A stretch of 64,000 nt of DNA from Isoetes taiwanensis (Eukaryota > Streptophyta > Lycopodiopsida > Isoetales > Isoetaceae), in assembly GCA_021234155.1 (NCBI GenBank), contig JAJEKV010000054.1, positions 122,001 through 186,000 on the forward strand, in the 5' to 3' direction. A program made the translations under genes and the position numbers. Under the pieces are notes generated by a model, which saw only the letters and a program-made list of their open reading frames with translations, did no database searches and was not told the DNA's origin. Shown here in pieces: positions 10,100-21,833 of the stretch; positions within the stretch are counted from its first letter, which is position 1, and each line of letters begins with the position of its first letter.

Positions 10100-11515
10100 G
10101 CAGCATATAAAGGAAACCAGTTCGAGATTTTCTGCAATCAGTCTCACCTGCATGATTGGCATCAACAACATATCCTTCAAGGAGCAGGTGGGGAACATCT
10201 GGAGCACCTTGATAACTGAGTCCTAAAGTGGAGGTATGCTTTAAGTACCTCAAAATCCTTTTGACAGACTACCAATGGATGGGCTGGGGATTCTCTATAT
10301 GTTGACTAGCAGTAATGACACTTTCTGCTAGATCTGGCCTACTGCAGACCATCAGATGCAAGAGCGAGTCAACTATGCTCCTATAAGAGACTCCAAGATG
10401 TTCTTGATTAATCACAGGGAAAGAGGTGTGTGCAACAGCAGGGGTGCTCACCTCACGACATGCAAGCATGTTTGTCCATGCAAGAAGAGAACTCAATGGC
10501 TTTGGACTGATGCAGAACAAGTGTTTTCTCCTTGCGATTTTTGACAACCTGTATGCCTAGGAAATATTTTAAGGGCCGAGATCTGTCATACGAAACTGCT
10601 GTTCAAGACTGTGCTTGGTGGTTTGCATCATAGAAAGGTGATTAGATGCAAGAATTAGATCATCAACATAAAGTACAATGATGACACGCTTGCTGCCTGC
10701 TTGTTTAATGTATACATTCCAATCCGCTTCGCTTCTCACAAATCCTTGTGCAGAGAAAAATGAGTGAATTGTTTTATACCACAATCTCGGAGATTGTTTT
10801 AAGCCATATATGGCTTTTTTTTAATTTGCAGACTTGGTGCTCAGCTCCGTGAGCACAATAGCCCAGAGGTTGTTTCAGATAAACCTCATCATCTAATCTG
10901 CCATGGAGAAAGGCAGATTTGACATCCATCTGCTGGATGTCCATGTCAATTGTCGTGGCAAGGGCAAGAACTGTTCTAACTGAAGACAAACGTGCTACAG
11001 GAGCATATGTCTCATGAAAGTCAACACCAGCATGTTGCGAACAACTTCGAGCTACCAAACATGCTTTGAACCTGGAAATATTATTGTTTTCAACATATTT
11101 CAGCTTGTATATCCATTTGCAAGTGATGGCTTTCCTTCCAGGGGGGAAGAGAACATAATTCCTAGGTCTGATTTTCCATGAGTGAATTGTATTCTTCATC
11201 CATTGCCTTCTGCCAGTTGAGTTTCTCAGGACAAACGATGGCTTCTTGATAATGTCTTGGCTCATCCAATGATGCTTGGTTATGCAAAGCAATGTAGGTT
11301 GCACTACGAGGTTGTCGGATTTCCAGATATTCAATCATTCCGGCTGTCCTTTTGGGTTGTCTGGTGGACTGTCGGACGGGAACAGTGGGGTTAGGACTAG
11401 CAGTTCCATCATCATCTTCTGACTCTGGTTCAAAGGGTAAGTCTGTCATATCAGGTGAAAGATACTTATCATGGGAATCATTGTCATCATTGTTTGAAGC
11501 GGTCTCACTATCCAC
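10100..11515 (-). pseudogene. Inner copia reverse transcriptase and RNase H
   Basis: Minus-strand frames read in order: an acidic linker with PVRQSTRQPKR (about 11350), EEYNSLMENQT, KAITCKWIYKLK, the QQMDVKSAFLHGRLDDEVYL box of copia RT, a frameshift near 10780, and LYVDDLILAS with both catalytic aspartates at about 10655-10685. After another shift come CREVSTPAVAH and SRPDLAESV, then YVVDANHAGETDCRKSRTG of RNase H at about 10110-10180. A TGG-like shift near 10565 and others break the frame. Domain order and motifs are diagnostic for Ty1/copia. Confidence 0.85.
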
Positions 11516-11519
11516 ACTG

Positions 11520-12200
11520 TACTCATGGACTGTTTACAAGGGGCCATCAGTGTTACCTGCTATGAGGCCACTACCAATATTGAAATCATGTTCATGAAAA
11601 ATGACACTTCTTCTTACAATCATTCTGTTAGTAGATGGGACATACAACTTGTACCCTTTCACCGTATTTCCATATCCCACAAACATACAAGGCAAGGCAC
11701 GGTTTGAGAACTTACCAAACTTGCGCTCGTCTTTGGAGAGATGGACATATGTCGTGCACCCAAAAAAATTTAAGCCCTCAACAGTAGGCTTCTGCCCTGT
11801 CTATGCCTCCTCAGGGACTTGATCTGGAACAGCTTTAGTGGGCAGTCTGTTAAGCAAATAAACAGCAGTATTAACAGCGTCAGCCCAAAATCTATGATGG
11901 ATTCCTTTTGACAATATCATAGATCTTGCACATTCAAGAATGGTCCTATTCTTCCGTTCGACCAATCTGTTTTGCTGATGCTCGTATGCAATGGAGGTTT
12001 CATGACGAATACCACAATCTACAAGGTAGGCGTCAAATTCTTCACTTCACAAGCTCTCCCCCTTGGTCAGTCCCGACTGCCTTTATCTTTTTATCAACAA
12101 AATTTTCTGCCAATGCTTTCCACTGTTTGAAAATTTTAAATGTATCAGATTTAAGAACCATAAAGTATGCCCAATTTTTCCTTATGAAATCGTCAATGAT
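11520..12200 (-). pseudogene. Inner copia integrase remnant
   Basis: On the minus strand I read FLIIDDFIRKNWAYF, then KIKAVGTDQGGEL, EHQQNRLVERKNRTILECAR and FWADAVNTAVYLLNRLPTKA. These are copia integrase core landmarks, including the second catalytic Asp (TDQGGE) and the catalytic Glu region (LVERKNR). Towards 11600 it ends with FVGYGNTVKGYKLY, the usual post-integrase segment. Several in-frame stops and shifts separate these blocks, and the zinc-binding head is not visible. Confidence 0.78.
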
Positions 12201-13330
12201 CAACAAGAAATACCTGGAGAAGGGAGTCCTAGCAACAAAGCTCCTATGAGGTCATTATCGATGCCCTTTTCCATGCCTTTCAGCTGTATAGAGGCAGCCT
12301 TTATCTTGGAAATAAATTCCTCTGCTGTTATGCAATCCTTCAGCTTGGTTGTGAAGATGATTGCATACAGATTAGCTTGCTGTGAGAAGTGCTTCTTCTT
12401 GTACATCTTTAGTGTTGTTTAAGTACCTGTACACTACGATTGTGTACTTATAGTACCTTGGATAGTGTACAGTACGTCTTGTACCTCTAAAGTGTAGGGT
12501 CAAAAAAAAAAATTAAAAAAAATATGAGTTTAAATCATATCCTCAAGACAATTTTGTGCCTCCCTAATGTCTAATGTCAATTTCAAGGCTAAAAAAACTC
12601 TAATTGTATGTTTCTAGCTCTTGTAGTGTTCGACAAAGAGCAGGTAAAACTTTTGTGCTTATATTTCTTTGCTTTAGTACTAATTTCAATCCATTTACAT
12701 GAACTTCTTATTGTGGGTTCTTATTTGACCAGCCAGATCTCTTAACCAACTCCTTATAGTTCAGATCTTATAGAAAATCCTCAAAAAAGTCTAACCTCAA
12801 GTGCAAATTTGCAAAATTTACATAAAGAACTTTATATTTTTCCCGTACGTAACGTACTATACGTACTATACATAAAACAGAACAGCACATGGCAAATGTA
12901 CATAACGTACTAAAAAACTCTAAAGTACATAAAAGGTACAGTACCTTGGAAGACGTATTGTACAAGTACTGTACACTAAGTACGTGACAACACTGATCTT
13001 GACAAATTGCTCCCAAACCTCTTCGGCATCTTCAACCTGAGCTTTCAAGGTATCGTCAAGATATCTCATCATTCTGTTCTTTGCCTCTTAATCCTTCTGA
13101 AGCCATTTAAGCAGTTTCTGCCTCTCATATTCGTTTGAGCTTTCTGTTGCGTCCCCTTTGCTTACAACTCCCTTCACAACCTCAGCTACAGTAGGAGGTT
13201 GAGCCTTCTGAGCAGAGATCACAGATCGAGGCTCATCTCCTGAGATAACGTACCACAATCCTTTTGCTGACAATTTTCCCCTTACCACTGTCATAAGACA
13301 GTTTCTCGATTCTCCCCATTCTGTTTTTCG
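12200..13330 (-). pseudogene. Inner copia gag, split by inverted-repeat element
   Basis: The upstream half on the minus strand (13330-13001) contains NGEN-like start residues, TVVRGKLSAKGLWYVISG and LLKWLQKD, then an EVWEQFV-like segment. The downstream half (12409-12200) continues KKKHFSQQANLYAIIF, then LKDCITAEEFISKIK and LIGALLLGLP. Both are copia UBN2-type Gag. The halves become one frame if 12410-12995 and one 5-bp target copy are ignored. One substitution or indel between 13080 and 13090 also disturbs the frame. Confidence 0.78.
12410..12995. mobile_element. 586-bp inverted-repeat element with ATCTT duplication
   Basis: The ends read TAGTGTTGT (12410) and ACAACACTG (12995), inverted and matching except the first base. 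A longer imperfect inverted region rich in GTAC follows on each side (12420-12500 against 12910-12985). ATCTT occurs directly outside both ends (12405-12409 and 12996-13000). Removing the element plus one ATCTT restores the surrounding copia gag frame, which confirms the boundaries. It has no coding capacity, so it is a non-autonomous DNA element. A 5-bp duplication does not by itself identify a superfamily. Confidence 0.85.
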
Positions 13331-13339
13331 GCCAATTGG

Positions 13340-13463
13340 AACTCAGGAACTGTTGCACCGAGCTCCCAAAATATCTGGAACAACCCTAACAATCTAATTT
13401 TAACAAACTACAGTGACAATATGCCACTTGTCACGTACAACAGTAAAATATAATTCCAATACT
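13340..13463 (-). repeat. 5' LTR of inner copia
   Basis: It matches 7286-7401. Just inside it, on the minus strand, gag begins within about 20 bp, so the usual primer site and leader appear shortened or deleted. The outer edge abuts the resumed gag of the outer copia. Confidence 0.72.
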
Positions 13464-13766
13464 ATGATGCCCACCACCAAAGCTGATGCAACCCTGGAGA
13501 AGACTATTTCTGATTTATTGCAGATTTCCCTCATGCGTCAAAGGGAAGAACATCAACGCTTGGAGCAGGCTTGCATGACAAATCGAAAAGAGAAATTTCG
13601 GCAAAAAGGAAGGACATCTTCATCATGTTTTCCTCCAGCTCAAAGAGGCCAGTGCAAAACCTGTCTTAAATATGGACATTATAGTAGTGATTGTCCACAT
13701 GCAAAGAAGCCCAAAACTTCCTCTGATACTAAATTGCTGCTCAAGTCCAGCATGTTGTCCAATTAG
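13464..13766 (+). pseudogene. Outer copia gag, zinc-knuckle part
   Basis: The frame resumes with TTKADATLEKTISDLLQISL and a basic stretch, then CKTCLKYGHYSSDCPH (about 13655-13702), a CX2CX4HX4C nucleic-acid-binding knuckle typical of Gag. It ends at a stop near 13765. It continues the domain interrupted at about 7200 by the minus-strand copia. Confidence 0.85.
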
Positions 13767-15440
13767 TTGACCTCAAACTTACAGAATAAAGTTATTTAGT
13801 TGAGGAAGTCTTCTATTCTTTTGATTCTCCACATGTAAAAGGCTTATATCTTGTTGAAGAGACTTATCTGACTGAAGAAGTCCTGCATGTTACACGATTC
13901 CTATGATGTCATCACTGTTGACTCAGCTGCACCTCTATTATAGTAAAAGATCCCATGCTGCTCATGGATTCTACCCCGGGATATGGTGGAGTTCAACTCG
14001 GATCTGCTACTGAACTTCGCGAGAATTTGCTCTTTGTGGTCAAAGTGGCAGACCATGGCATGAAGATTCTTTTTGACCAAGAAAATGTTTTCTTCTACAA
14101 TTCACAAGCAAAAATCATTGGACCCTCTTAGCTACTGGATTTCAAAATGGGAATTTGTATGAATTGCCCCTTTCTCCAGAGCACTGTGTGTTACACTCTT
14201 CTGATATCTCCTTTTTCAAAATCTAGCATCGGCGACATGCTCATCTTCACTTCAGGCAGTCTACTCCATGAGCACCAAGAATTTAGTTGCGAAACTTCCC
14301 AAGCTCTTCAAGATTGAAGCTCCAATGTGTCAAGCTTATATGCACCATCGCAGATCCTATGTTGCTGTGGGAATAAGAGTAGCTGGTCGTCTCGACTTAG
14401 TGCATTCTGACCTTTGTGGTCCATGGAACTTCTAAGCAGATCAGGTAGCAAGTACATCTCCTTCATCAATGATTATAGCCACTGTGCTTCTCTGTTTTTT
14501 CCCTGAAAGAAAAGCCAAGCCCTTCAAGCTTTTCTTTCTCACAAACATTCTGTCGAGAATCACTTTGCACATTGTGGACTGATGGGGGAGGAGAATATCT
14601 CAGTGATTCGTTCACTCAAGTTTGTGATGAGGCCAGCATTGAGCGTCAATTGACCACCCGCTACACCCCTCACCAAAATGGTGTAGCTAAGTGAAAGAAC
14701 CGCACACTTTATGAAGCTGCTAAGAGCATTCTGGTCCAAGGCAACTTTCCTTCCAAAATTTGGGAAGAAGCCTTTCGACTACTGTTCATGTGCAAAATCT
14801 CTTGCTTACAGTTGCCATCCCTGGGTGAACTCCTCATGAGATGTGGACAGGAATGATGCCGGATCTTTCTCATCTTCGTGCATTTGGATGACAGGTATAT
14901 GCCCACATTCCGTCTAAATTGCGCTCGAAATGGGATCATAAAAGTCTTGAATGTAGATTTGTAGGCTACTCCTCTAACAAAAAGGCTTATAAGTGTTGGA
15001 ATCCTCTCTCTGATGACGTTATCCACTGTCCAGATGTTGTTTTCAATGAACAATATTTTCCTGGCCCTCGCGTCAAAGTTCCTGCCTCCACCTTCTGATG
15101 ACCCTGCTCCTCCTATTGCTTCTTTACCTTCATCCTCTCATGATGCCTCAGCTTCTACTAATGCTCCACCTGTGCCATCAAATCCCACTGTTGACGCAGC
15201 CGCTTCCCTTGCCACAGATCCCCTTCTAGCTCCTATACTCTCTTTGCCTCCCAGAGTTCGTGCTCCCTCCCAAATGGTTATCGCCAATGCCCAATGCAGT
15301 TTGGTGGAGTGGTGTTGCTTAGCCACAAAGGATGCCTCGAACACCATCACAGAAGCATTGAATGCCCAGAATCTGCTCATTGGCACACCGCCGCATTCGA
15401 AGAATTACACTCCGTGGCCATTAACCATGCTTGGGATCTG
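13767..15440 (+). pseudogene. Outer copia protease and integrase remnants
   Basis: Highly decayed. I can read a protease-like stretch near 13900-14100, a pre-integrase-like LVAKLPKLFKIEAPMCQAY at about 14288-14345 and LDLVHSDLCGPW near 14394-14430, the start of the integrase core. Later, 15013-15456 encodes a Pro/Ser/Ala-rich linker of the kind found between integrase and RT in copia. Multiple frameshifts and stops occur every 100-200 bp. Confidence 0.65.
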
Positions 15441-16756
15441 GTTGATCTACCAATAGGACGTAAAAGAGTGGACTGCAAATGGATTTTCTCTAAGAAATAT
15501 GATGTTGATGGCACTTTGTAGTTTCATGCAGGTCTACGGCCTCGATTATAATCAAATTTTTTTGTCTTGTCATTCATATGGATAGCCTGCGCACCTTATT
15601 AGCAGTTGCTGCTAAGCATGATTGGGATATCGATCAATTAGATGGGAACACTGGCTTCTTAAATGGTGATCTTAAGGAAGAGATTTACATGAATCAGCTT
15701 CCTGGCTACCTTGACATCCAATCTTCTTCCAAAGTTTGCAGACTTCGCGAAGCCATTTATGGCCTCAAACAAGCCTCTCATGCTTGGTTTCTCAAATTTG
15801 ATATCTTGGTCAAAGATTTTGGCTTCAATAGCTCAAAAAATTGATCCCAACTTTTATGTTCGTGAGCATGACAATCACATTATCCTCATACTGTTGTATG
15901 TTGATGGCATGCTTCTTATAGGAAATCATGCTTCCTCTATGCTTCATACCAAGAATTTTCTCGTTGCAAAATTTCAGATCAAAGACATGGAGCCAGCATC
16001 TTTCTTCTTGGGTCTCGAAATTCACCGTGATAGGAAAGCCCGTACCTTACACCTTTCCCAATGCCGTTAGAGTATGCTCATCCTTGATCATTTTGGCATG
16101 AAGAATTGCAAACCTATTTTCACTCCATTGGAACCCAATCTTAGATTGTTTGACGACAAGCCAGCCACTTCTTCCCCTTCCACAATTCCTTTTCGGTCTC
16201 TTATTGGCAGCCTCATGTATTTAATGATTTGCATCTGCCCTGATCTCTGTTATTCCGTGAACAGATTGAGTCAATTCAATGATGCTTACATCTCTCGCCA
16301 TTGGGAATTAGCTAAGCGCATTCTTCGCTATCTTCAGGGCACTCTTTGTCATGGTATTTGCTATTCTAACCAAGTCTCTCTGGATCTTATGGCTTATATT
16401 GATGCAAGCTTGGGCACAAATGCCAAACTCCACCACAGGTTGCTGCTTCTTCTACTATGGTGGTGTCATTGCTTGGTTGTCCCATTCGGCTCTTGGATAA
16501 TGTTGTGCATCAGTCACAGATACCCATTCCAGTCTTCTTAGACAATCAAAGTGCCATTCGCATGGCTGAAGAACCTTCAGCTCGCAAGCACACCTATCAC
16601 ATCCCTCTTCACTATTACTGTGTGCGCCAACAAGTGAATGAAGACTTTTTCCAAGCTCTCTACCTTCCTACAGCATATATGATGGCAAACCTATTCACCA
16701 AGGCACTTAGCCGTGACAAATATCAATTTTTTATTTCTGTTCTTGGTGTATGTTAG
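15440..16756 (+). pseudogene. Outer copia reverse transcriptase and RNase H
   Basis: Recognisable blocks are KRVDCKWIFSKKYDVDG (about 15460-15515), DIDQLDGNTGFLNGDLKEEI (about 15630-15690), VCRLREAIYGLKQASHAW, and LLYVDGMLLIGN near 15892-15926. The catalytic YVDD reads YVDG here, so the second Asp is lost. ICPDLCYSVNRLSQF (about 16230-16275) and LDNQSAIRMAEEPSARKHT (about 16537-16595) complete RT-connection and RNase H. Stops and frameshifts are at 15520, 15842, 16070 and 16540. Confidence 0.82.
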
Positions 16757-16760
16757 CGTT

Positions 16761-16770
16761 GAAGGGGGAG
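16761..16770 (+). promoter_or_regulatory. Polypurine tract of outer copia
   Basis: GAAGGGGGAG lies directly before the 3' LTR, the expected site for plus-strand DNA priming. Confidence 0.85.
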
Positions 16771-16961
16771 TATCAATGGTTCTCGCTGACCGACACATGG
16801 CATGATCACGAATGGGATCAACACCTTGACATAAGACGACGATCTTAGATTATGCTGAGCATCGAGATCTCTTGCTATATATTGTATTTCCTTTATGTCA
16901 TACAATATCAAGTTTTTTGCTCTTGCTTGCTCATTAGTATTTGATTGATCCTACATTCACA
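16771..16961 (+). repeat. 3' LTR of outer copia
   Basis: Same length and order as 6380-6570. It starts TATCAATGG, where the expected TG has changed to TA, and ends ATTCACA. Confidence 0.9.
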
Positions 16962-17509
16962 CGTTTCATCGCCAGAGCAATGAAGGACGCCCATCCATAT
17001 AGCTACTTTGGCTAGTGACATTTCTACATGCACAGACTTAGCAACAATGAAATATAAATGTTCATATACCATTGACAAACTTCTAAAAAATCAAGAAAAT
17101 CAGCCCTTATTTCTTGTCGGATTTCTCTTGAACCAGTGAAGCGGAAGAAACAAAGAAGTCCACTGGTTTTTCTTGGGGAGATGGGACAACTTGGCACCGA
17201 GTTTTTGAAGCATAGATAATCGACAGGCACATGAGGTTTTGTTTTGGTTTTTGGATGTAGTGTGTGTTCAATTTAAAAAAAAAAAAAAAAAATTGATCCA
17301 AACTCTAGTTTCGGGTCCTAATCAGCCACATCCTAGTTTGAATGGAGCGCCACACTATGGAGATCGGCTATTGAGCTCATCCTTAACTTCTTCGTTGTAC
17401 CCAAGCTGAGGTAAGAGGCAGGTCTGCCCTTATGTAGGTTTTGTAGAACAAGGGCTTTTAAAGGATATGAATTGTTGAAGCATGCCTGCACACATAGAGA
17501 ATTTTCTCC
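16962..17509. other. No gene seen; poly(A) tract at 17275
   Basis: This interval lies between the outer copia and the 3' end of the minus-strand L1. It holds an A18-19 tract at about 17275-17293, possibly the tail of another, unidentified retrotransposed sequence on the plus strand. No supported coding region. Confidence 0.4.
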
Positions 17510-17760
17510 CTTTTTTTGGGTAGAAACGACAGTAGTATTATATTACATGCAAAGATACATAGTAATACAAAAATTCAGAGAGGATCCTGAAATAAAGGTA
17601 GTGGCATAACCAACTACTAACACTCCAAAAGGGAGGAAATAGGTTCAATAAAAGCAACCACGACTGTTTTTAAAAATTGAGTGAAAACTTTATAGCTACG
17701 AAAGTCTCAGAGTACTATGAAAACTGCAGATTTCATATCCAAATCAACCCAACTATTGAC

Positions 17761-20700
17761 TCATTGGTCCATGACTCCATCCAAGGTAAGAATGGCATAT
17801 ACATCTCCTATATGTGTAAACAACAGTTGATCTAGCTCCCCGGGTCCATATGCAGAAGAATCAAGGATATGCAGTATCCATGAATCCCGAGCAGCTTCAC
17901 ATATGCCAAGCTTCTCCTGGAAGTACTGTTTGAGCTCATGGTTGAAACGCCAGATATCGCCATCAACCAAAATTTTCTTCAAAGTCTTAACTCCAATGAT
18001 CTCGGTTTTGACCCAGTAAAGAGCCTCAATAACTTCTTGGTGAGTATGAGCAACCGTGTCCGCCGGGACCTCCCTCCCATGTCCACCCTCCAAGTGCTTT
18101 CTAACCAGAAAATCTGTCAGCAACATCAGTCAAATTGTTAAGGTGAGATGAAAAAAAATGAGAAAAAACCTTGAAAGAAACCCACGGAGTCCCATTTACG
18201 GTCGTAATTGGACCCTTTCAGTAGCAGTATCAGCCAATTCCAACTGTAGAGATGCTTTTAAAGAATTAAGATCAGGAGGAGTCTGATTAATGGACACACT
18301 ATTCCTATGTTTCCAAAATGCCCATAGACATAGTGTTCTAACGGTACCAAGAAAAGAAGAATCATGCTGGAGAAAGGAGAAGATCTCATCTTAACATGTT
18401 GGGAGCCTATATAGGCACTTATCCACGTCCAAAAGGGGGAAAGCCAATGACAAATGAAAATATGTGTGGAAGTTTCAGCTTGACCACAACCTAATGGAAA
18501 CCTGTCAGAAATCTGATCATTGTATTTGGCTCGACATACTTTTGTTTTGAGGCTCTTGTTGAGGAGTAGCCATCTAAATAGAATGATTTACTTCGCACAT
18601 TGTAGCTTCCATCCTTTTTTAACAAATGGGTATCTAACAAAAGTGAGTAAACCGTAGCTACCTGGTATCCCCTTTCACCAAGGACCCAGTTGTTTTCCTT
18701 TACTCAATAACAACATCTCTATCATGCTAAATCAAAGCCTGATAGATACTTCTGTTGCTCTTAGTGCTATGGACCATGGTAGATATTTCCTGCCAAGTTT
18801 TCCAACCATCTGCATTCCTCATACTACCAATTGTATCTAATCCTTTAAGTTTTCATTCTTTATATTTATTTGGATGTTTTAAGGCAAGACACCCTTCATC
18901 CTCTCCTGCTAAGCTTTGATGCCAGAAAAAACCAAAGTCATCTGTAGTTTCCTTGATAGGGCAAGCTTTAAAACACACAGATACTCGGTTCTAGGCATGC
19001 ATAATCCTCCTCATAATGACAGATGTACATGGACTCGGATTTAGTTGAAAAAACACTGAATCGGGAATCTGATGAGGGATGGATGGACTGCCCACTAAGG
19101 AGGTTTTTTCAATCCAATATTTGGTTAAGAGGAGAGCAGGAGATTTTACTGGGGAGAATAGAGCTCTCCACACTAGCTTGGCTGCCAGGGCCTGTGCTTG
19201 AAGGAATAAGTCTTTACATCCCAGGCCCCCTCTTTTTCTGGGTAAGGCCAAGTTTTGCCATGCCACCATATGAGAGCCTTGCCATATGAATTCTCGCATG
19301 ACTGTTTCCAGTTCTAGATAGGATTTCTTATCTGCTATGATTGCGGATGAGAAGAAAACATGGGAGCTGGCAATAATGCCATTGACAACCGCCACTCTCC
19401 CAGCCAAAGAAAGCGTCTTGGGATACATCTATAATTTCTTCTTCGTTCTAATAACTATGGGCTCCCAAATACCATGCAGACTCATATTTAAGGCCAGAGG
19501 TAGACCTAATAGTTTAGTAGCAGATTGGTATCCAAACACCTTTATTCCTTCGATAGAGTCTACATGACTGTCAGAGACAATTGCACACTTATCCTTGTTC
19601 AACATGACCCCTAAGGCTCTACCAAACTCCTCCATTGCAGAGAGGAAATGTTGTAAACTGCCCTTTTAAAAACACAAGGTATCGTCTGCACACTGCATTA
19701 TTGAGAAGGATTCACCTATACCTAGAAGCTTTAGATTCTTGATCTTACCCTTCTCTTGCAATATGGTGGTATAGTCACCATCTCTGCAACTATGAGGAAA
19801 AGATAAGGGGCTAAGGGGCACCCCTGCCTGATCCCACATTTGCACTCAAAGAAAGGAGTTGGTGATCCCTTTTATGAGCACAACCGAGCCATGGCTCTGT
19901 AGCAGAAATTCCAATCTATGGTATTATATGCTCTTCTGAAGCATATATTTTTTATTTGAGATCTTATTCCAATGTAATCCCTCATATGCCCCTATAAAAT
20001 TATCAAGAATACTTCTCCCTGGAAGAAATCCTGACTGAACTGGATTAAATTTCACCTGAAGGATTTTTTTTGAATCTATTAGCTGGAATTTTAGCTAATA
20101 TTTTATATGTAACATTGGTCAATGAGATTGGCCTCCAATCAGAGAATATGATAGGCTTTTCCATTTTTGGCACCAAGGCAATCAATCCAGCATTGATTGC
20201 TGGGTGTAATTTATCTGCCCCCCAAGCACCCTGGATAAATGTGGTAATGTCCTTGCTCATAAAGCTCCAAAAATGTTCATAGAATTCAGGTGGCAGCCCA
20301 TCAGGGCCTGGGCTTTTGCCATGAGCCATACCTTTTATAACCCCATAGATCTCGGCCTCAGATGGTGTTGCAAGAATCTGTGTATCATCGATAGGCTCAT
20401 CTTTTGGTCCAAGAGAGTCAATAAATAATTTCATTACATTGTATTTTACAATGGTTGAAGATACCATGATGGTCGTGCTGACATAAATATTACATCATCT
20501 TTGCACACAGACCTTCCCCTTTACCTCCCCTTGCCCCCTCTTCTCACCCCTTTCAGAACTCCCCCCCCCCTTCTTCTAACTTACCCCTTCCATGACTTCT
20601 CTCAACTTCTCCCCCAACTTCTCCCCTCTCCCTCTCCCTCTCCCTCTCCCTTTCGGTCTCACCCCGCTCTAGGTTTTTGTAAACTTTCTCAACTATTTAT

Positions 20701-21777
20701 TTGGAAATTCTGTAAGAAAATATTACGAACCAGTTCTTGTTATATGATGTGAAAATCTAACAACGATTCAATGTAAAACTTAAATTTTGTCAGTATGAGT
20801 CCCATTTTCAGTCTGAGTCCCAAATTTCGAGATTTGACCCTTAATTAAATGCGACTTACCTCATTTTTTTCTTGCCTCTTTTTTTTATTCCAATTTTTTG
20901 CCCCACTGTTTAATCCAGTTCTTCACCTGTTTGGTTCTGCTTACAAACTCCTTCATAGAGCCACTAGCATTCAAAGCGTGCAACGAGGTGTAAAAATCTT
21001 TAAAATCTTCACAGAATGGCTTGTTATTCAATAGACTAGTATTGAACTTGAAGGGCGTATCAGAAGTTCTTTTATGGGGAAGCATGCCCGTGTCTAAAAT
21101 TTGGGGAAAGTGATCCGAGATGGAGTTCTACAGTCATTGTTAACAATCAGGTGGTCCCATCCCACTACAATAGATATTTTTTATATGTAATATCTATCTA
21201 GAAGACATAATACTCGGTCAGAACCTTTTCTCTTGTTACTCCATTAATATGTGCTAGACGAGGATGGTGCCTGATAGAAAAATTGTTGCGTTAGCTTGTC
21301 ACATTGTAACCTCTCCCCTTTGGATCCCTGCTTTCTATTCCCAAGAGGGAGTATTATTAAAATCTCCACTCAAAAACCAGTTGTTAACAATTTGACTTGA
21401 TAACCAGTCTGTCATATCTTTCCATTGCACTTCTCTTTCTTCTGGAGAAGTAGATGCATAAACATTAATTATGCCTAATTGTTCATTCTCTACTTCCAGA
21501 AACACTGCCTGCCATCTGCCCGAGGGGTGGCAGTAAGAGCCCATCAGCTTGGAACCATTCCATGCAATACAGATCCCACCCCTTGTGCCATTTGCTGGGG
21601 ACCATATCGAATTCCCATTAGAAAAGATCCAATTTCCAAAGTTTGAAGCCTCAAAAGGAGGGAGTCTATGCTCCTGCAAAAGATTAATATCTGCTTTCAT
21701 TTCCTTCAAAGCATTAAGGCCCTTTTTCTCTTCAGAGGACCTTTAATACCTCTCACATTCCATGAGATAAACTTCAT
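17761..21777 (-). pseudogene. L1 ORF2: endonuclease, RT, zf-RVT
   Basis: ORF2 starts at the ATG complementary to 21775-21777 with MKFISWNVRGIKGP, the usual plant L1 APE-endonuclease start. LLQEHRL, VYASTSPEEREVQW and FLSGDFNN follow to 21335. Residues KFNTSLLNNKPF and TKQVKNWIKQWG (21085-20885) are the linker before RT. After the inserted element, RT resumes: HGKSPGPDGLPPEFYE (about 20320), DWRPISLTNVTYKILAK, a CADD motif in place of the usual (F/Y)ADD (complement of about 19690-19700), and MREFIWQGSHMVAW (about 19300). The zf-RVT tail continues to 17761. Several stops and frameshifts are present. Confidence 0.85.
20456..20857. mobile_element. Deleted relative of the 57.4-61.4 kb element
   Basis: On the minus strand this begins at 20857 with AAGTCGCATTTAATTAA, then CTCGAAATTTGGGACTCAGA and a purine-rich block (complement of 20510-20670). 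It ends with a segment (complement of about 20415-20500) similar to 60925-61000 of the large element. It thus has the left terminus, polypurine region and part of the right subterminal region, with the middle missing. No right TIR is seen. L1 sequence around it is also missing, so insertion and deletion both happened. Confidence 0.78.
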
Positions 21778-21833
21778 TTGGATTTACAGCTTCTAGTCAA
21801 AGGCCCATATTCGTTTGGAATATAGATCTTCTT

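Larger units (their letters stand above)
7286..13463 (-). mobile_element. Inner Ty1/copia retrotransposon in outer copia gag
   Basis: A second copia lies on the minus strand between short direct repeats at 7286-7401 and 13340-13463. Order on the minus strand is gag, integrase, reverse transcriptase, RNase H. A purine tract next to the left LTR (TTGAAGGGGA on the minus strand, complement of 7403-7412) marks the 3' end. It is itself broken by an L1 (7905-10086) and a 586-bp inverted-repeat element (12410-12995). Without them it is about 3.4 kb, so parts are missing. The YVDD motif is intact, but frameshifts abolish the polyprotein. Confidence 0.88.
6380..16961 (+). mobile_element. Outer Ty1/copia retrotransposon, nested and decayed
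   Basis: Two matching LTRs of about 191 bp bound this 10.6-kb unit, at 6380-6570 and 16771-16961. A methionine-tRNA-type primer site follows the left LTR and a purine tract (GAAGGGGGAG) precedes the right one. Plus-strand gag, integrase, reverse transcriptase and RNase H remnants occur in copia order (INT before RT). A second copia on the minus strand separates the gag into 6640-7200 and 13464-13766. Without that insert the element would be about 4.4 kb, a normal copia size. Flanks CCTTT and CGTTT are a possible decayed 5-bp target duplication. Many frameshifts show it is dead. Confidence 0.9.
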
